From: Gammaproteobacteria bacterium | Lineage (GTDB): Bacteria; Pseudomonadota; Gammaproteobacteria; DSM-19610 | Assembly: GCA_030618475.1 (NCBI GenBank) | Contig: JAUXDG010000002.1 | Coordinates: forward strand, 1-32,667 | DNA length: 32,667 nucleotides | Direction of reading: 5' to 3' | Shown: positions 8,276 through 17,884 of the stretch, piece after piece | Numbering within the stretch: position 1 is the stretch's first letter | Layout: every line of letters starts with the position of its first letter | The notes under the pieces: model-generated | The model's database searches: none | What the model saw: the letters and a program-made list of their open reading frames with translations, nothing else | Told to the model about the DNA's origin: nothing | Translations under genes and position numbers: made by a program

Positions 8276-10122
8276 GAGCGTTTTTCTACCAGATACTGGT
8301 CAAGAATGATGCGTGCAATCGGTGCCGCTACGGCGCTGCCACTGCCACCGTGTTCAATCACGACGGCAACGGCAATACGTGGTTTATCGATGGGAGCAAA
8401 GGCAATAAACAGGGAGTGGTCGTGCAGTTCCTTAGCCAGTTTGTCGGCTTCGTATTTTTCCTCTTGCTTGAGGCCGAAGACCTGGGCCGTGCCGGTTTTA
8501 CCGGCAAACTCGAATTCACTATCTTTGCCGATTTTACGTGCCGTACCCCGTTTTCCATGCACGACTTCGCGCATGGCGGTAATCACGCTGGTCCAATGAT
8601 GCAGGTCTTCAATGGGGGTATCCACCAGCGGTTCAACCGGCACAGGCGTCAGTTCGATGTCGTCATACTGCTGGGTTGAGGCGACAATGTGCGGTTTGAA
8701 ACGCCGGCCATATTCTGACAGGGTTGCCGTGGCACTGGCCAGTTGAACCGGCGTGGTCAGCATGAATCCCTGGCCGATGCCGGTGATCAGGGTTTCGCCC
8801 GGGAACCAGGGCAGGTTGCGGGCCGCACGTTTCCATTGCCGGGAGGGCAGCAATCCCGGCAGTTCGCCGATGATATCGATGCCCGTACGTTCGCCAAAGC
8901 CGAACAGGGAGAGAGCGCTGTGCAGACGGTCGATGCCCATAGACAGGGCAAGGTCATAAAAATAAACATCGCAGGACTGCGCGATAGCAGTATTTAACTC
9001 GACTGTACCGTGTCCGCTGCGTTTCCAGTCCCGGTACTTACGCGCCTTGCCGGGCAGTCGATAAAAACCGGGGCAGTAGGTATGCGCGTGCTCGTTGATG
9101 ATGCCCCGTTCCAGGCCGCCCAGGGCAACAAAAGGTTTCAGCGTGGAACCGGGCGGATACTGGCCGCGCAAGGCGCGGTTGAACAGGGGTTGTTCGTCGT
9201 CATCGCGCAGTGCCTGGTAGGTTTCGGTATCAATGCCGTTGACGAACAGGTTGGGGTCGTAGGTGGGCTGGCTGACAAATGCCAGTATGTCGCCGTTACT
9301 CGGGTCAATGGCGATGGCGGCACCGGCTTTCCCTTCGAAAGCCTGTTCGGCGACACTCTGCAGTTCCGCATCCAAGGTCAGGTACAGGTTTTCACCCGGT
9401 ACCGGTGGGGTACGAACCAGGGTACGCAAAATGCGCCCTTCGGCATTGGTTTCTACCTGCCGGTAGCCGACAGTACCGTGCAGAACGTCTTCGTAAGTTC
9501 TTTCAATGCCCACTTTACCGATGTGCGTGGTGCCGCTGTAGTCGGATGCATCAATCCGCTGCAGATCACGTTCGTCAATGCGTCCGACATACCCCAGAGC
9601 GTGCACCGCCAGCGGACCGTGCGGATAATGCCGGGAAAGACCGGCGACAATATCCACGCCCGGGAAACGGTGGCGATTGATGGCAAATCGCGCGACTTCA
9701 TCGTCACTGAGATGAAAGCGCAATGCCACGGGTTTGAACACCGGCGTGCGCTGGCGCAGTTTTTTAAAGCGTTTGCGGTCCACGTCACGGATGTTGACCA
9801 GCCTCGACAGGGCATCCAGCGTGGCGTCGATGTCGTGGATCTGTTCCAGTGTGAGTTCCAGTCGGTAGGATGGCAGGTTGTCTGCCAGGATCAAACCGTT
9901 ACGGTCAAAAATCAGGCCGCGATTAGGTGGCAGTGGCAGGATCTTGATGCGGTTGTCATCGGACAGGGTAATGTAATGTTCATGAGCCAGCACCTGTAAA
10001 TACACCAGTCGACCGATTAGCGCGGCAATTAACACGGCTGCAAATATCAGCGCCTGTACCGAGCGCTGCATGAACAGGTGGCTCTCGAACAGATAATCCT
10101 TGATAGTGACCCGTACCGGCAT
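8272..10122 (-). CDS. mrdA: PBP2, elongasome transpeptidase
   Basis: Class B penicillin-binding protein that cross-links side-wall peptidoglycan made by RodA. The 616 residues have an N-terminal transmembrane anchor (about 20-45) and a pedestal domain (PNRGLIFDRNG near 66). The transpeptidase domain has active-site Ser326 in PPGSTLKP with Lys329, the second motif Ser383-Cys384-Asp385 (PBP2 proteins normally have SxD here), and KTG at 542-544. Length is close to the enteric protein. It starts 3 nt after the mreD stop and overlaps rodA. Confidence 0.97.
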   Translation of the reverse strand: MPVRVTIKDYLFESHLFMQRSVQALIFAAVLIAALIGRLVYLQVLAHEHYITLSDDNRIKILPLPPNRGLIFDRNGLILADNLPSYRLELTLEQIHDIDATLDALSRLVNIRDVDRKRFKKLRQRTPVFKPVALRFHLSDDEVARFAINRHRFPGVDIVAGLSRHYPHGPLAVHALGYVGRIDERDLQRIDASDYSGTTHIGKVGIERTYEDVLHGTVGYRQVETNAEGRILRTLVRTPPVPGENLYLTLDAELQSVAEQAFEGKAGAAIAIDPSNGDILAFVSQPTYDPNLFVNGIDTETYQALRDDDEQPLFNRALRGQYPPGSTLKPFVALGGLERGIINEHAHTYCPGFYRLPGKARKYRDWKRSGHGTVELNTAIAQSCDVYFYDLALSMGIDRLHSALSLFGFGERTGIDIIGELPGLLPSRQWKRAARNLPWFPGETLITGIGQGFMLTTPVQLASATATLSEYGRRFKPHIVASTQQYDDIELTPVPVEPLVDTPIEDLHHWTSVITAMREVVHGKRGTARKIGKDSEFEFAGKTGTAQVFGLKQEEKYEADKLAKELHDHSLFIAFAPIDKPRIAVAVVIEHGGSGSAVAAPIARIILDQYLVEKRS

Positions 10123-10125
10123 GAA

Positions 10126-10614
10126 TTACTGCACCGAGAAATTGACGCGCAGGGCCGTCATCAAGCGGTACACCAGAGGCCATAGTGCCGCACCAATCAG
10201 GGATGGTAACCAGTAGCTCAACGGGCGCGTCGGACGGCCAATGATGCTGTCTATCCACAATGTCAACAACTGGTGCAAAATCAGCAGAGTCAGTACCGTA
10301 AGTGCCTGTTGCCACATGGGATAGATACGAATGCGCTGGTGCAGGCGCACGCAGATATAGGCGACCAGGCTGAGTGCCAGGGCGTGTTGTCCCAGCAGGG
10401 TGCCGGTCAGTACATCCAGAAATAGCCCGGCGATAAAGCCGGAACCGACGCTGACCCGGTAGGGTAGAGCCAGGCACCAGAAAATCAGTGTCAGGGCTAC
10501 CCAGTCCGGGCGCAGGGTACGAAAACCGTCGGACAGGGGGATAATGGTCAGCAACATCGCTGCAGCGAAGGTCAGCAGAATGAAAGTGCCGCCGTGGTGC
10601 CGGGTCAGGTTCAT
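10126..10614 (-). CDS. mreD: MreD, rod-shape-determining membrane protein
   Basis: Small integral inner-membrane protein of the elongasome that balances MreC activation of PBP2-RodA. The 162 residues are strongly hydrophobic with about five membrane segments and the family-typical RPDWVALTLIFWCLALPYRVSVGSGFIAGLFLDVLTG region. Its ATG overlaps the mreC stop by 4 nt, and mrdA starts 3 nt after its own stop. The order mreC-mreD-mrdA supports the assignment. Confidence 0.93.
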   Translation of the reverse strand: MNLTRHHGGTFILLTFAAAMLLTIIPLSDGFRTLRPDWVALTLIFWCLALPYRVSVGSGFIAGLFLDVLTGTLLGQHALALSLVAYICVRLHQRIRIYPMWQQALTVLTLLILHQLLTLWIDSIIGRPTRPLSYWLPSLIGAALWPLVYRLMTALRVNFSVQ

Positions 10615-11498
10615 GCGTCGCTGTTGCCGGTTTTGTCCGTTGTCGAGGGTGACGGAGGGGGAGGAGGGCCCTCCAGTTCCGGTGGCCAGACCACCAACAC
10701 TTCCCGGCTGCGATCCAGCAGTGCCCGCGGACGCGCCGTAACATGTGAAAAAGCGCGCCCTGGGTCCTGTTCCACGTCGATGACTTCGGCGACCGGGTAT
10801 CCGGGTGGAAAACGCCCACCAAGCCCCGAGGTAACCAGCAGATCGCCCACCCTGATGTCCGCGTTATCGGGTATGTGGGGCAGTTCCAGGCGGTCAATGG
10901 TGCCGGTGCCCAGCGCAATGGTACGCAGGCCGTTGCGATTAACCTGCACCGGGATGGCGTGGCTGGGGTCAGTGATCAGCATGGCGGTGGAGGTGAAGGG
11001 GCCGACATGGATAAGCTGTCCCATCACGCCCTGGCTGTCCAGCAGCGGCTGACCTTCGAAGAGGTGATCGAGTGTGCCTTTGTTGAGTTCAATCTGATGG
11101 CGGTAGGGATCCATATCCACAGAAAGCAGTCCGGCAATCAGCATGGGACGTTTGCCGACCTGGAAGGATGAATCGAGCAGTGCCCGCAGGCGCCTGTTTT
11201 CGGCTTCCAGCGCTTCCAGTTTTTGCAGCTGGGTATTCAGTACCAGCTGCTGGGTACGCAGGCTGGCATTTTCTTCCTGCAGTTCACGCCGGGTGGACAG
11301 TGATTCACGGAACCATTCACTGGTCGAGCGGGGCAGGTCAACGAGCCATTGCAGCGGATACACCAGTACCGAAAGCCCACCCCGCACGCTGTCGAGATGG
11401 TGCTCGCGGTGATCAACAGTCATAAACCCGATGGAAAGCAATACCAGGCCCACTAAACGGGCGAAAAGCGGTGGGCCTGCTGTAAAAATCTGCTTAAT
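10611..11498 (-). CDS. mreC: MreC, rod-shape-determining protein (probable AUU start)
   Basis: Bitopic periplasmic scaffold of the elongasome that activates PBP2. It has an N-terminal membrane segment, a coiled coil (RRELQEENASLRTQQL and following), and beta-barrel domains with GVMGQLIHVGPFTSTAMLITDPSHAIPV and VTSGLGGRFPPGYPVA. The tail is proline-rich. The first ordinary start in frame is GTG at 11453, but it lacks a ribosome site and would cut into the cytoplasmic/membrane N-terminus. Upstream in frame, ATT at 11496-11498 is preceded by GAGGT with about 7 nt spacing. It opens a sequence KQIFTAGPPLFARL that aligns with the E. coli start KPIFSRGPSLQIRL. I therefore extend the gene to the ATT (295 residues). 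The mreB stop is in the same frame 6 codons upstream. Confidence 0.85.
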   Translation of the reverse strand: MKQIFTAGPPLFARLVGLVLLSIGFMTVDHREHHLDSVRGGLSVLVYPLQWLVDLPRSTSEWFRESLSTRRELQEENASLRTQQLVLNTQLQKLEALEAENRRLRALLDSSFQVGKRPMLIAGLLSVDMDPYRHQIELNKGTLDHLFEGQPLLDSQGVMGQLIHVGPFTSTAMLITDPSHAIPVQVNRNGLRTIALGTGTIDRLELPHIPDNADIRVGDLLVTSGLGGRFPPGYPVAEVIDVEQDPGRAFSHVTARPRALLDRSREVLVVWPPELEGPPPPPSPSTTDKTGNSDA

Positions 11499-11516
11499 AG
11501 CGCTACCTCGTGAACC

Positions 11517-12587
<1,071 letters not shown>

Positions 12588-12599
12588 TTAAAGGCCTGT

Positions 12600-12628
12600 A
12601 ATCTAACAACGAGGGGGATTTTGGGCAA
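12600..12628 (-). promoter_or_regulatory. Candidate mreB promoter
   Basis: On the minus strand TTGCCC (12623-12628), a 17-bp spacer and TAGATT (12600-12605) resemble a sigma70 promoter. A TG one base upstream of the -10 makes it extended. Start of transcription would fall near 12593, leaving about 30 nt before the favoured mreB ATG. Confidence 0.45.
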
Positions 12629-12733
12629 GCAAATAACCCGTCTATTGCAGGAATGAATTGGAGATTCATGCAACTGGGCGGTCAGTTGTGCTACCTTTCG
12701 CGTCTCCCACAACCGTCAATCGAGATCAGCACC

Positions 12734-13024
12734 ATGTCGTTGGATACAGAGGCTGTCAGAAAGATCGCTCACCTCGCGCGTTTGGGTGTGGAGGAAAGTG
12801 AAAACGAACTCTATGCCCGTAATCTGTCCGATATCCTGTCATTTATTGAGCAGCTCAACGCTGTGGATACCCGGGGTATCGAGCCCATGGCGCATCCATT
12901 GGACGCCAGTCAGCGTCTGCGTGCCGATGAGGTTTCCGAAACGGATCGACACGAACAATTCCAGCGGATTGCACCCAAAGTCGGGGCCGGCCTGTATCTG
13001 GTGCCGAAAGTCATTGAATATTAG
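12734..13024 (+). CDS. gatC: Aspartyl/glutamyl-tRNA amidotransferase subunit C
   Basis: Small subunit that clamps GatA and GatB together in the GatCAB transamidosome, which converts Glu-tRNA(Gln) or Asp-tRNA(Asn) into the amidated form. The chosen ATG gives 96 residues starting MSLDTEAVRKIAHLARL, the standard family start. A longer in-frame reading from 12653 has no conserved sequence and is not used. Typical motifs are IAHLARLGV near the start and AHPLD in the middle. It is followed by gatA after 21 nt. Confidence 0.95.
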   Translation: MSLDTEAVRKIAHLARLGVEESENELYARNLSDILSFIEQLNAVDTRGIEPMAHPLDASQRLRADEVSETDRHEQFQRIAPKVGAGLYLVPKVIEY

Positions 13025-13045
13025 TGACGAGGTACACACTAGCCC

Positions 13046-14500
13046 ATGTATCAAAAGACGATTGCTGAACTGGCTGCCGGCCTGCGCGCTGGTGAGTTTT
13101 CCAGTGAAGAACTGACCCGAAGCTATCTCGATCGTATTGAAAAGCACGATGAGAAATTGAACAGTGTCCTGACTCTGACCGCGTCTGCGGCGCTGGAAGC
13201 GGCGAAAGCGGCTGATAAGCGATTGAAAAACGGTGATGCCACGATGCTGACGGGCATCCCATACCTGCACAAGGACATATTCTGCACCCTGGGCGTGCGC
13301 ACCAGTTGTGGGTCACGCATGCTGGATAACTTCGAGGCGCCTTATGACGCCACCGTCACCGCTCAGCTGAAAGAGGCCGGTGCTGTCATGCTGGGCAAAA
13401 CCAACATGGATGAGTTCGCCATGGGGTCGTCCAACGAGACCAGTTTCTATGGCCCGGTTAAAAATCCCTGGGACCTGGAACGTGTACCGGGCGGTTCCTC
13501 GGGCGGTTCGGCCGCCGCGGTGGCCGCGCGTCTGGCACCGCTGGCCACCGGTACCGATACCGGCGGCTCGATTCGCCAGCCAGCTGCCTTGTGCGGGGTT
13601 ACCGGCATCAAACCGAGCTACGGCCGTGTGTCGCGTTTCGGTATGATTGCCTTTGCCTCCAGCCTGGATCAGGGCGGTCCTTTTGCGACCTGTGCAGAGG
13701 ACGCTGCGCATATGCTGGAAGCCATGTCAGGCTTTGACCGGCGTGATTCCACCAGCATCGATCGGCCCGTCGATCACTACGCGGAGGGGCTGGCTGAGGA
13801 TTTGTGCGGTCTGAAAATAGGCCTGCCCAGAGAGTATTTTGGTGAAGGTCTGGATGCCCGGGTGGGTGCTGCCGTTGAAGCCGCTATTGAGGAATACAGA
13901 ACACTGGGTGCTGAGGTGAGGGAAATCAGTCTGCCCAATGCGTCGCTGGCAGTACCTGCCTATTATGTCGTGGCGCCGGCGGAATGCTCATCCAATCTGT
14001 CACGTATGGACGGTGTGCGTTTCGGTTACCGCTGCGATAATCCCAGGGATCTTGAAGATCTATATACACGTTCGCGTGGTGAAGGCTTCGGTGCCGAGGT
14101 GAAGCGGCGCATTATGGTGGGCACCTATGCCTTGTCTGCCGGCTACTACGATGCGTATTACCTCAAGGCGCAACAGGTACGGCGTATGATCCGTGACGAT
14201 TTCGTCAGGGCATTTGAAGACGTCGATATCATTATGGGTCCGGTCACGCCCACGACGGCGTTTAAACTGGGTGAAAAAGCGGACGACCCGGTGACCATGT
14301 ACTTATCGGATACCTACACCATTGCCGTGAACCTGGCGGGATTGCCGGCTATGTCAGTGCCGGCCGGCATGGCAGAGGGTCTGCCGGTCGGGTTGCAGTT
14401 GATCGGCAACTATTTTGACGAAGGACGCCTGCTGAATGCGGCGCACAAGTTTCAGCAGGTCACCGACTGGCATACACGCATGCCGGCGGGATTTGAATAA
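13046..14500 (+). CDS. gatA: Aspartyl/glutamyl-tRNA amidotransferase subunit A
   Basis: Amidase that hydrolyses glutamine and passes the ammonia through a tunnel to GatB. The 484 residues carry the amidase signature with the Ser-cis-Ser-Lys triad: Lys76 in YLHKDIF, Ser151 in [14 protein letters not shown] and Ser175 in [10 protein letters not shown]. GatA-specific sequences such as [15 protein letters not shown] and the closing [20 protein letters not shown] are present. The gene is intact and separated from gatB by one base. Confidence 0.97.
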   Translation: MYQKTIAELAAGLRAGEFSSEELTRSYLDRIEKHDEKLNSVLTLTASAALEAAKAADKRLKNGDATMLTGIPYLHKDIFCTLGVRTSCGSRMLDNFEAPYDATVTAQLKEAGAVMLGKTNMDEFAMGSSNETSFYGPVKNPWDLERVPGGSSGGSAAAVAARLAPLATGTDTGGSIRQPAALCGVTGIKPSYGRVSRFGMIAFASSLDQGGPFATCAEDAAHMLEAMSGFDRRDSTSIDRPVDHYAEGLAEDLCGLKIGLPREYFGEGLDARVGAAVEAAIEEYRTLGAEVREISLPNASLAVPAYYVVAPAECSSNLSRMDGVRFGYRCDNPRDLEDLYTRSRGEGFGAEVKRRIMVGTYALSAGYYDAYYLKAQQVRRMIRDDFVRAFEDVDIIMGPVTPTTAFKLGEKADDPVTMYLSDTYTIAVNLAGLPAMSVPAGMAEGLPVGLQLIGNYFDEGRLLNAAHKFQQVTDWHTRMPAGFE

Positions 14501-14501
14501 G

Positions 14502-15938
14502 ATGAAATGGGAAGTTGTCATCGGCCTGGAGATACACGCCCAGCTGGCCACCAAAAGCAAGATTTTTTCCGGCGCCTCAACCGCCTACGGCGCTGCGCCC
14601 AATACCCAGGCCTGTGCCGTTGATCTGGGTCTGCCGGGGGTGCTGCCGGTCTTGAATGCCGGCGTGGTGAGCATGGCGGCCAAATTCGGTCTGGCGACAC
14701 ACTCAGCGGTGGCAAAGCGTTCGGTGTTTGCGCGCAAGAACTATTTTTATCCCGACCTGCCCAAGGGATACCAGATTAGTCAGTTCGAGTTGCCGATTGT
14801 GCACGACGGCTATATCGATATCGACCTCGAAAACGCTGAAACCAGGCGCATCGGTATCACCCGTGCTCATCTGGAAGAGGACGCAGGAAAATCCCTGCAC
14901 GAAGACTTCCACGGTGAGACCGGAATCGATTTGAACCGTGCCGGTACGCCATTACTGGAAATCGTCTCTGAACCGGATATGCGTTCTGCCAGGGAAGCGG
15001 TTGCTTACATGAAGAAAATCCATGCCCTGGTGCGATACCTGGGTATCTGTGACGGCAATATGCAGGAAGGTTCGTTTCGTTGTGACGCCAATGTTTCGAT
15101 ACGCCCCAAGGGGCAGGAAGCGTTTGGCACCCGTGCAGAGATCAAAAACATCAACTCGTTCCGTTTTGTCGAACGTGCCATCAACTATGAAATCGAGCGT
15201 CAGATCGATGTCATCGAAGGTGGTGGTGAGGTGGTGCAGGAAACCCGTCTTTACGACGCGGACAGGGACGAAACCCGTTCCATGCGCAGCAAGGAAGAAG
15301 CCAACGACTACCGTTACTTTCCGGACCCGGATCTGTTGCCACTGGAGATGGATCAGGCATTTATCGATGCAGTGGAAAAAACACTGCCTGAACTTCCGGA
15401 TGCAAAGCGTGATCGCTTCATACAGGCGTACGACCTGTCCCGTTACGATGCCAGCGCATTAACGGCCAGTCGTGAACTGGCGGATTTCTTTGAGTGCACG
15501 GTCGAGGCGGCCGGCGGCGAAGGTAAACTGTCTGCCAACTGGGTGATGGGAGAGCTGTCGGGTCTGTTGAACAAGGAAGGCAGGGATATCAGCACAAGCC
15601 CGGTCAGTCCTGAACGCCTGGGCGGCATGTTGCAGCGTATCAAGGACGGCACCATCTCCGGAAAAATTGCCAAGCAGGTCTTCGAGGCCATGTGGAACGA
15701 CGAGGGTGATGCAGATGCCATCATTGAGAAAAAAGGTCTGAAACAGATTACCGATACCGGTGCTATCGAAAAAATCGTTCGGGACGTGCTGGACGCAAAC
15801 CCCAGGCAGGTCGAGCAGTATAAGGGGGGTCAGGAAAAACTGCTGGGCTTCTTTGTCGGGCAGGTGATGAAAGCCACCCAGGGCAAGGCGAATCCCGGCG
15901 AGGTCAACAAGATTCTAAAGGGACTGCTCTCCGCTTAG
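14502..15938 (+). CDS. gatB: Aspartyl/glutamyl-tRNA amidotransferase subunit B
   Basis: Kinase and transamidase subunit that phosphorylates the misacylated aminoacyl-tRNA and transfers ammonia from GatA. The ATG at 14502 gives 478 residues beginning [15 protein letters not shown], the canonical start. A reading that begins earlier inside gatA is rejected. Motifs include the catalytic cradle ([23 protein letters not shown]), the [10 protein letters not shown] element and a C-terminal YqeY-like tail that contacts tRNA. It is last in gatCAB; a hairpin follows 4 nt after the stop. Confidence 0.97.
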   Translation: MKWEVVIGLEIHAQLATKSKIFSGASTAYGAAPNTQACAVDLGLPGVLPVLNAGVVSMAAKFGLATHSAVAKRSVFARKNYFYPDLPKGYQISQFELPIVHDGYIDIDLENAETRRIGITRAHLEEDAGKSLHEDFHGETGIDLNRAGTPLLEIVSEPDMRSAREAVAYMKKIHALVRYLGICDGNMQEGSFRCDANVSIRPKGQEAFGTRAEIKNINSFRFVERAINYEIERQIDVIEGGGEVVQETRLYDADRDETRSMRSKEEANDYRYFPDPDLLPLEMDQAFIDAVEKTLPELPDAKRDRFIQAYDLSRYDASALTASRELADFFECTVEAAGGEGKLSANWVMGELSGLLNKEGRDISTSPVSPERLGGMLQRIKDGTISGKIAKQVFEAMWNDEGDADAIIEKKGLKQITDTGAIEKIVRDVLDANPRQVEQYKGGQEKLLGFFVGQVMKATQGKANPGEVNKILKGLLSA

Positions 15939-15942
15939 CTCG

Positions 15943-15963
15943 ATTTCTCACCTTGTGAGAAAT
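15943..15963. terminator. Hairpin between convergent gatB and JAMM gene
   Basis: ATTTCTCAC (15943-15951) and GTGAGAAAT (15955-15963) are perfect reverse complements with a 3-nt loop. It is the only structure in the 30-bp gap between the converging genes and is the likely shared terminator. It lacks a clear T-run on either side, so this is a weak call. Confidence 0.4.
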
Positions 15964-15968
15964 GCCGG

Positions 15969-16373
15969 CTAGATTTCCAGCTGCACCTGTTCGGCTTTGC
16001 CGTCTTTCAGCCGGAAACCGCGCATCTCCAGTACACCTTTGGTATTTAGAGAGACGATAACGTAGAGCGCGTCGGGATAACCAGCCTGATCCAGGTCGGT
16101 AGCAGAAGGTTCTGCCGCGCTGTGTGGGTGCGAATGATAAATGCCGAACAGTTCTTCGTTCTGTTCACGTATATTTCGCAGCGCGTCGATCTGGCTCTCA
16201 GGGTCCATGGCAAAAAGCCGTTGTGGCTGGTCGGAGACATTGGGGACCGGGATACAGCGTTGTGGTCGACCCTGTTTGGCGGTAATCAGGCCGCAGACTT
16301 CCGCATCCGGGGAGGTTTGAGCCTGGTGCAGAATACGGTTAACCAAATGTCTCGGCAGGATGATTCTTTCCAT
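15969..16373 (-). CDS. JAMM/MPN+ metallopeptidase (Mec-like, M67 family)
   Basis: Predicted zinc isopeptidase/peptidase of the bacterial JAB1/MPN family. The 134 residues contain the full JAMM signature: Glu25, His80-x-His82-Pro, Ser90 and Asp93 in the stretch YHSHPHSAAEPSATD. In characterised systems such enzymes (Mec, QbsD) trim residues from a ubiquitin-like sulfur carrier, exposing its C-terminal Gly-Gly or releasing a cysteine adduct. It lies downstream of moeB, whose product activates such carriers, which supports a role in sulfur transfer. No carrier gene of the ThiS/MoaD/CysO type is seen in this window. The exact substrate is unknown. Confidence 0.85.
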   Translation of the reverse strand: MERIILPRHLVNRILHQAQTSPDAEVCGLITAKQGRPQRCIPVPNVSDQPQRLFAMDPESQIDALRNIREQNEELFGIYHSHPHSAAEPSATDLDQAGYPDALYVIVSLNTKGVLEMRGFRLKDGKAEQVQLEI

Positions 16374-16434
16374 GGTCTAACTATAACCAGCTTTGGGACC
16401 CACGTGTACCCTGCCCCGATAGAACAGCATAGAA

Positions 16435-16494
16435 TATAGCTACGGAAGACACGGAAACAAACGATAAAAATTTTCGCTGTTTTTCGTGGCTATA
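16435..16494. repeat. CCACGGAA-type palindromic repeat, copy 2 (decayed)
   Basis: The left part TATAGCTACGGAAGACACGG and the right part ending TTTTTCGTGGCTATA are related to the repeats at 3846-3910 and 17338-17392, but with several mismatches between arms. It sits between moeB and the JAMM gene. It is probably a degenerate copy of the same family. Confidence 0.65.
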
Positions 16495-16542
16495 TATATT
16501 CCGGAGAAGAAAGGTATAAGCCGTGAACTTCGGGCTGGGTGA

Positions 16543-17307
16543 TTACGCGGGAGCCGATTTATCCTGGTGACCGCACACCGGACAGGCCGGATCCCTGGTC
16601 AGTTTCAGGCTGCGCCACTCGTGGTACAGACCATCAAAGATCAACAGCCGGCCGCAGAGTGGCTCACCAAGGTCGAGAAGAACCTTAATGGCTTCCAGTG
16701 CCTGAAGGCTGCCGATAACGCCTACGATGGGCGAAACAATACCGTTGTCGGTACAGGTCTGATCGGGTTCTTCGCTTTCTTTATACAGGCAGCGATAGCA
16801 GGGGCTGTCCGCCCGTTGCGGCAAAAAAACGGACAACTGTCCTTCCATGCGGATCGCCGCGCCTGAAACCAGAGAGGTCTGATGTGTCACGCAGGCTTCA
16901 TTGATCGCAAAACGAGTGGCAAAATTATCACTGGCATCAATCACCAGATCGGCCTGTTTTACCAGCCCGGCGAGCTGTTCATCGCTGACGCGGGCGTGCA
17001 GCGTGGTGACCTGAATATCCGGATTCAGTTCAGCCAGTGTATCTTTCGCAGAGTCTACTTTAGGGCGGCCAAGATCCTTGCTATGGTGCAGAATCTGGCG
17101 CTGCAGATTGGATAAGTCCACTTCATCGTTATCGGCAATGGTGATATGGCCGATGCCGGCGCTAGCCAGATAGATAGCAGCCGGAGACCCCAGTCCCCCT
17201 GCCCCTACAATCAAAACGTGCGCGCCCAGCAGTTTCTGCTGACCTTCGTAACCGATCTGGGGCAGCATGATTTGCCGACTGTAGCGGAGCAGTTGTTGAT
17301 CATCCAT
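16543..17307 (-). CDS. moeB: MoeB/ThiF-family E1-like adenylyltransferase
   Basis: Adenylates the C-terminal glycine of a ubiquitin-like sulfur carrier (MoaD or ThiS) for molybdopterin or thiamine synthesis. The 254 residues have the ATP-binding Rossmann motif GAGGLG (35-40), the conserved DNDEVDLSNLQRQ block, Asp127 in DASDN, and zinc-binding pairs Cys170/Cys173 and Cys242/Cys245. Cys185 lies in TCTDNGIVSP, the crossover-loop cysteine region. There is no C-terminal rhodanese domain. The neighbour downstream is the JAMM peptidase. Whether it serves molybdopterin, thiamine or cysteine synthesis cannot be decided from sequence alone. Confidence 0.88.
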   Translation of the reverse strand: MDDQQLLRYSRQIMLPQIGYEGQQKLLGAHVLIVGAGGLGSPAAIYLASAGIGHITIADNDEVDLSNLQRQILHHSKDLGRPKVDSAKDTLAELNPDIQVTTLHARVSDEQLAGLVKQADLVIDASDNFATRFAINEACVTHQTSLVSGAAIRMEGQLSVFLPQRADSPCYRCLYKESEEPDQTCTDNGIVSPIVGVIGSLQALEAIKVLLDLGEPLCGRLLIFDGLYHEWRSLKLTRDPACPVCGHQDKSAPA

Positions 17308-17332
17308 GGCGCTAAGATACCGGCACAGGCCT

Positions 17333-17392
17333 AAAAAAAACAGCCACGGAAAAGCACGGAAATTATTTTTCCGTGTATTTCCGTGGCTGTTT
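17333..17392 (-). terminator. Intrinsic terminator formed by palindromic repeat copy 3
   Basis: The arms at 17338-17362 and 17368-17392 are reverse complements of 25 nt with two mismatches and a 5-nt loop. On the minus strand the stem is followed by a run of eight T (17333-17340). This is a convincing Rho-independent terminator for the 17425-17847 gene, upstream of moeB. Its sequence (GCCACGGAAAAGCACGGAA) shows it is a copy of the repeat also found at 3846-3910 and 16435-16494. Confidence 0.8.
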
Positions 17393-17424
17393 AATTAAAT
17401 AGTACTGCCTGAGTCTTCAGGTTC

Positions 17425-17847
17425 TCAAAGGTATTTGCGCCAGTAGTCGGGCCGTTCATCCCGGCAGCCGTGGCTCTTGCAGCGATAACAGCGCATGAAA
17501 ATATCGCGCGTGCTGTGGTCCTGGTCACGTGTAATGTTCAGGCTTTCGAGTTCGTTCTCTTCTGTGTAATAGTGCAACGCACGCTTCAGTTTGGATAGCA
17601 GGCTGTTGTCCAGATGAAAACCCAACTCGAATAACAGCTCTTCTACGACACGTAGACAAATCTGGCTGAGGTCGTAACTGATATGGATGGTATTGCGGGC
17701 GCGGCCCTGAATCGAAGCACTGATAATCCCCTCAACATCAGCGAGTACCAGCACGGCACTTCGCGCTTGCTGCGGGTCCGGGTGCGGATTTCGAAAGCCG
17801 ATTTCCCGGTGTTTGACGGGGTCCGGGTATGGTCGATCCATATGCAA
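17425..17847 (-). CDS. Conserved hypothetical protein with HMA-like fold and Cys cluster
   Basis: I do not recognise a named family. The 140 residues have no signal peptide or membrane segment. Residues about 30-82 (AVLVLADVEGIISASIQGRA, then IHISYDLSQICLRVVEELLFELGFHLDN) resemble the second half of a ferredoxin-like heavy-metal-associated domain, but the usual CxxC metal site is missing. The C-terminus has Cys120-x2-Cys123-x4-Cys128, followed by the basic/aromatic end RDERPDYWRKYL, which could bind a metal. It lies 37 nt downstream of prmC and ends at a strong terminator, so it is probably co-transcribed with hemA-prfA-prmC. An alternative ATG lies two codons in. Confidence 0.75.
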   Translation of the reverse strand: MHMDRPYPDPVKHREIGFRNPHPDPQQARSAVLVLADVEGIISASIQGRARNTIHISYDLSQICLRVVEELLFELGFHLDNSLLSKLKRALHYYTEENELESLNITRDQDHSTRDIFMRCYRCKSHGCRDERPDYWRKYL

Positions 17848-17884
17848 AGCCTATACGAAAAACACAAGTGATGCGAGCCGGCGC

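Noticed and set aside
8970-8980. Defective second motif in PBP2 (SCD and not SxN)
   Set aside because: SxD is the normal form of this motif in PBP2 proteins.
9010-9999. Long plus-strand open frame of 329 codons
   Set aside because: It lies wholly antisense to mrdA, which has all catalytic motifs; the frame has no recognisable domain.
11451-11453. GTG as the mreC start
   Set aside because: It has no Shine-Dalgarno and would remove the conserved N-terminus; the ATT at 11496-11498 fits better.
12653-12733. Extended N-terminus of GatC
   Set aside because: The 27 extra residues have no counterpart in GatC and the internal ATG matches the family start.
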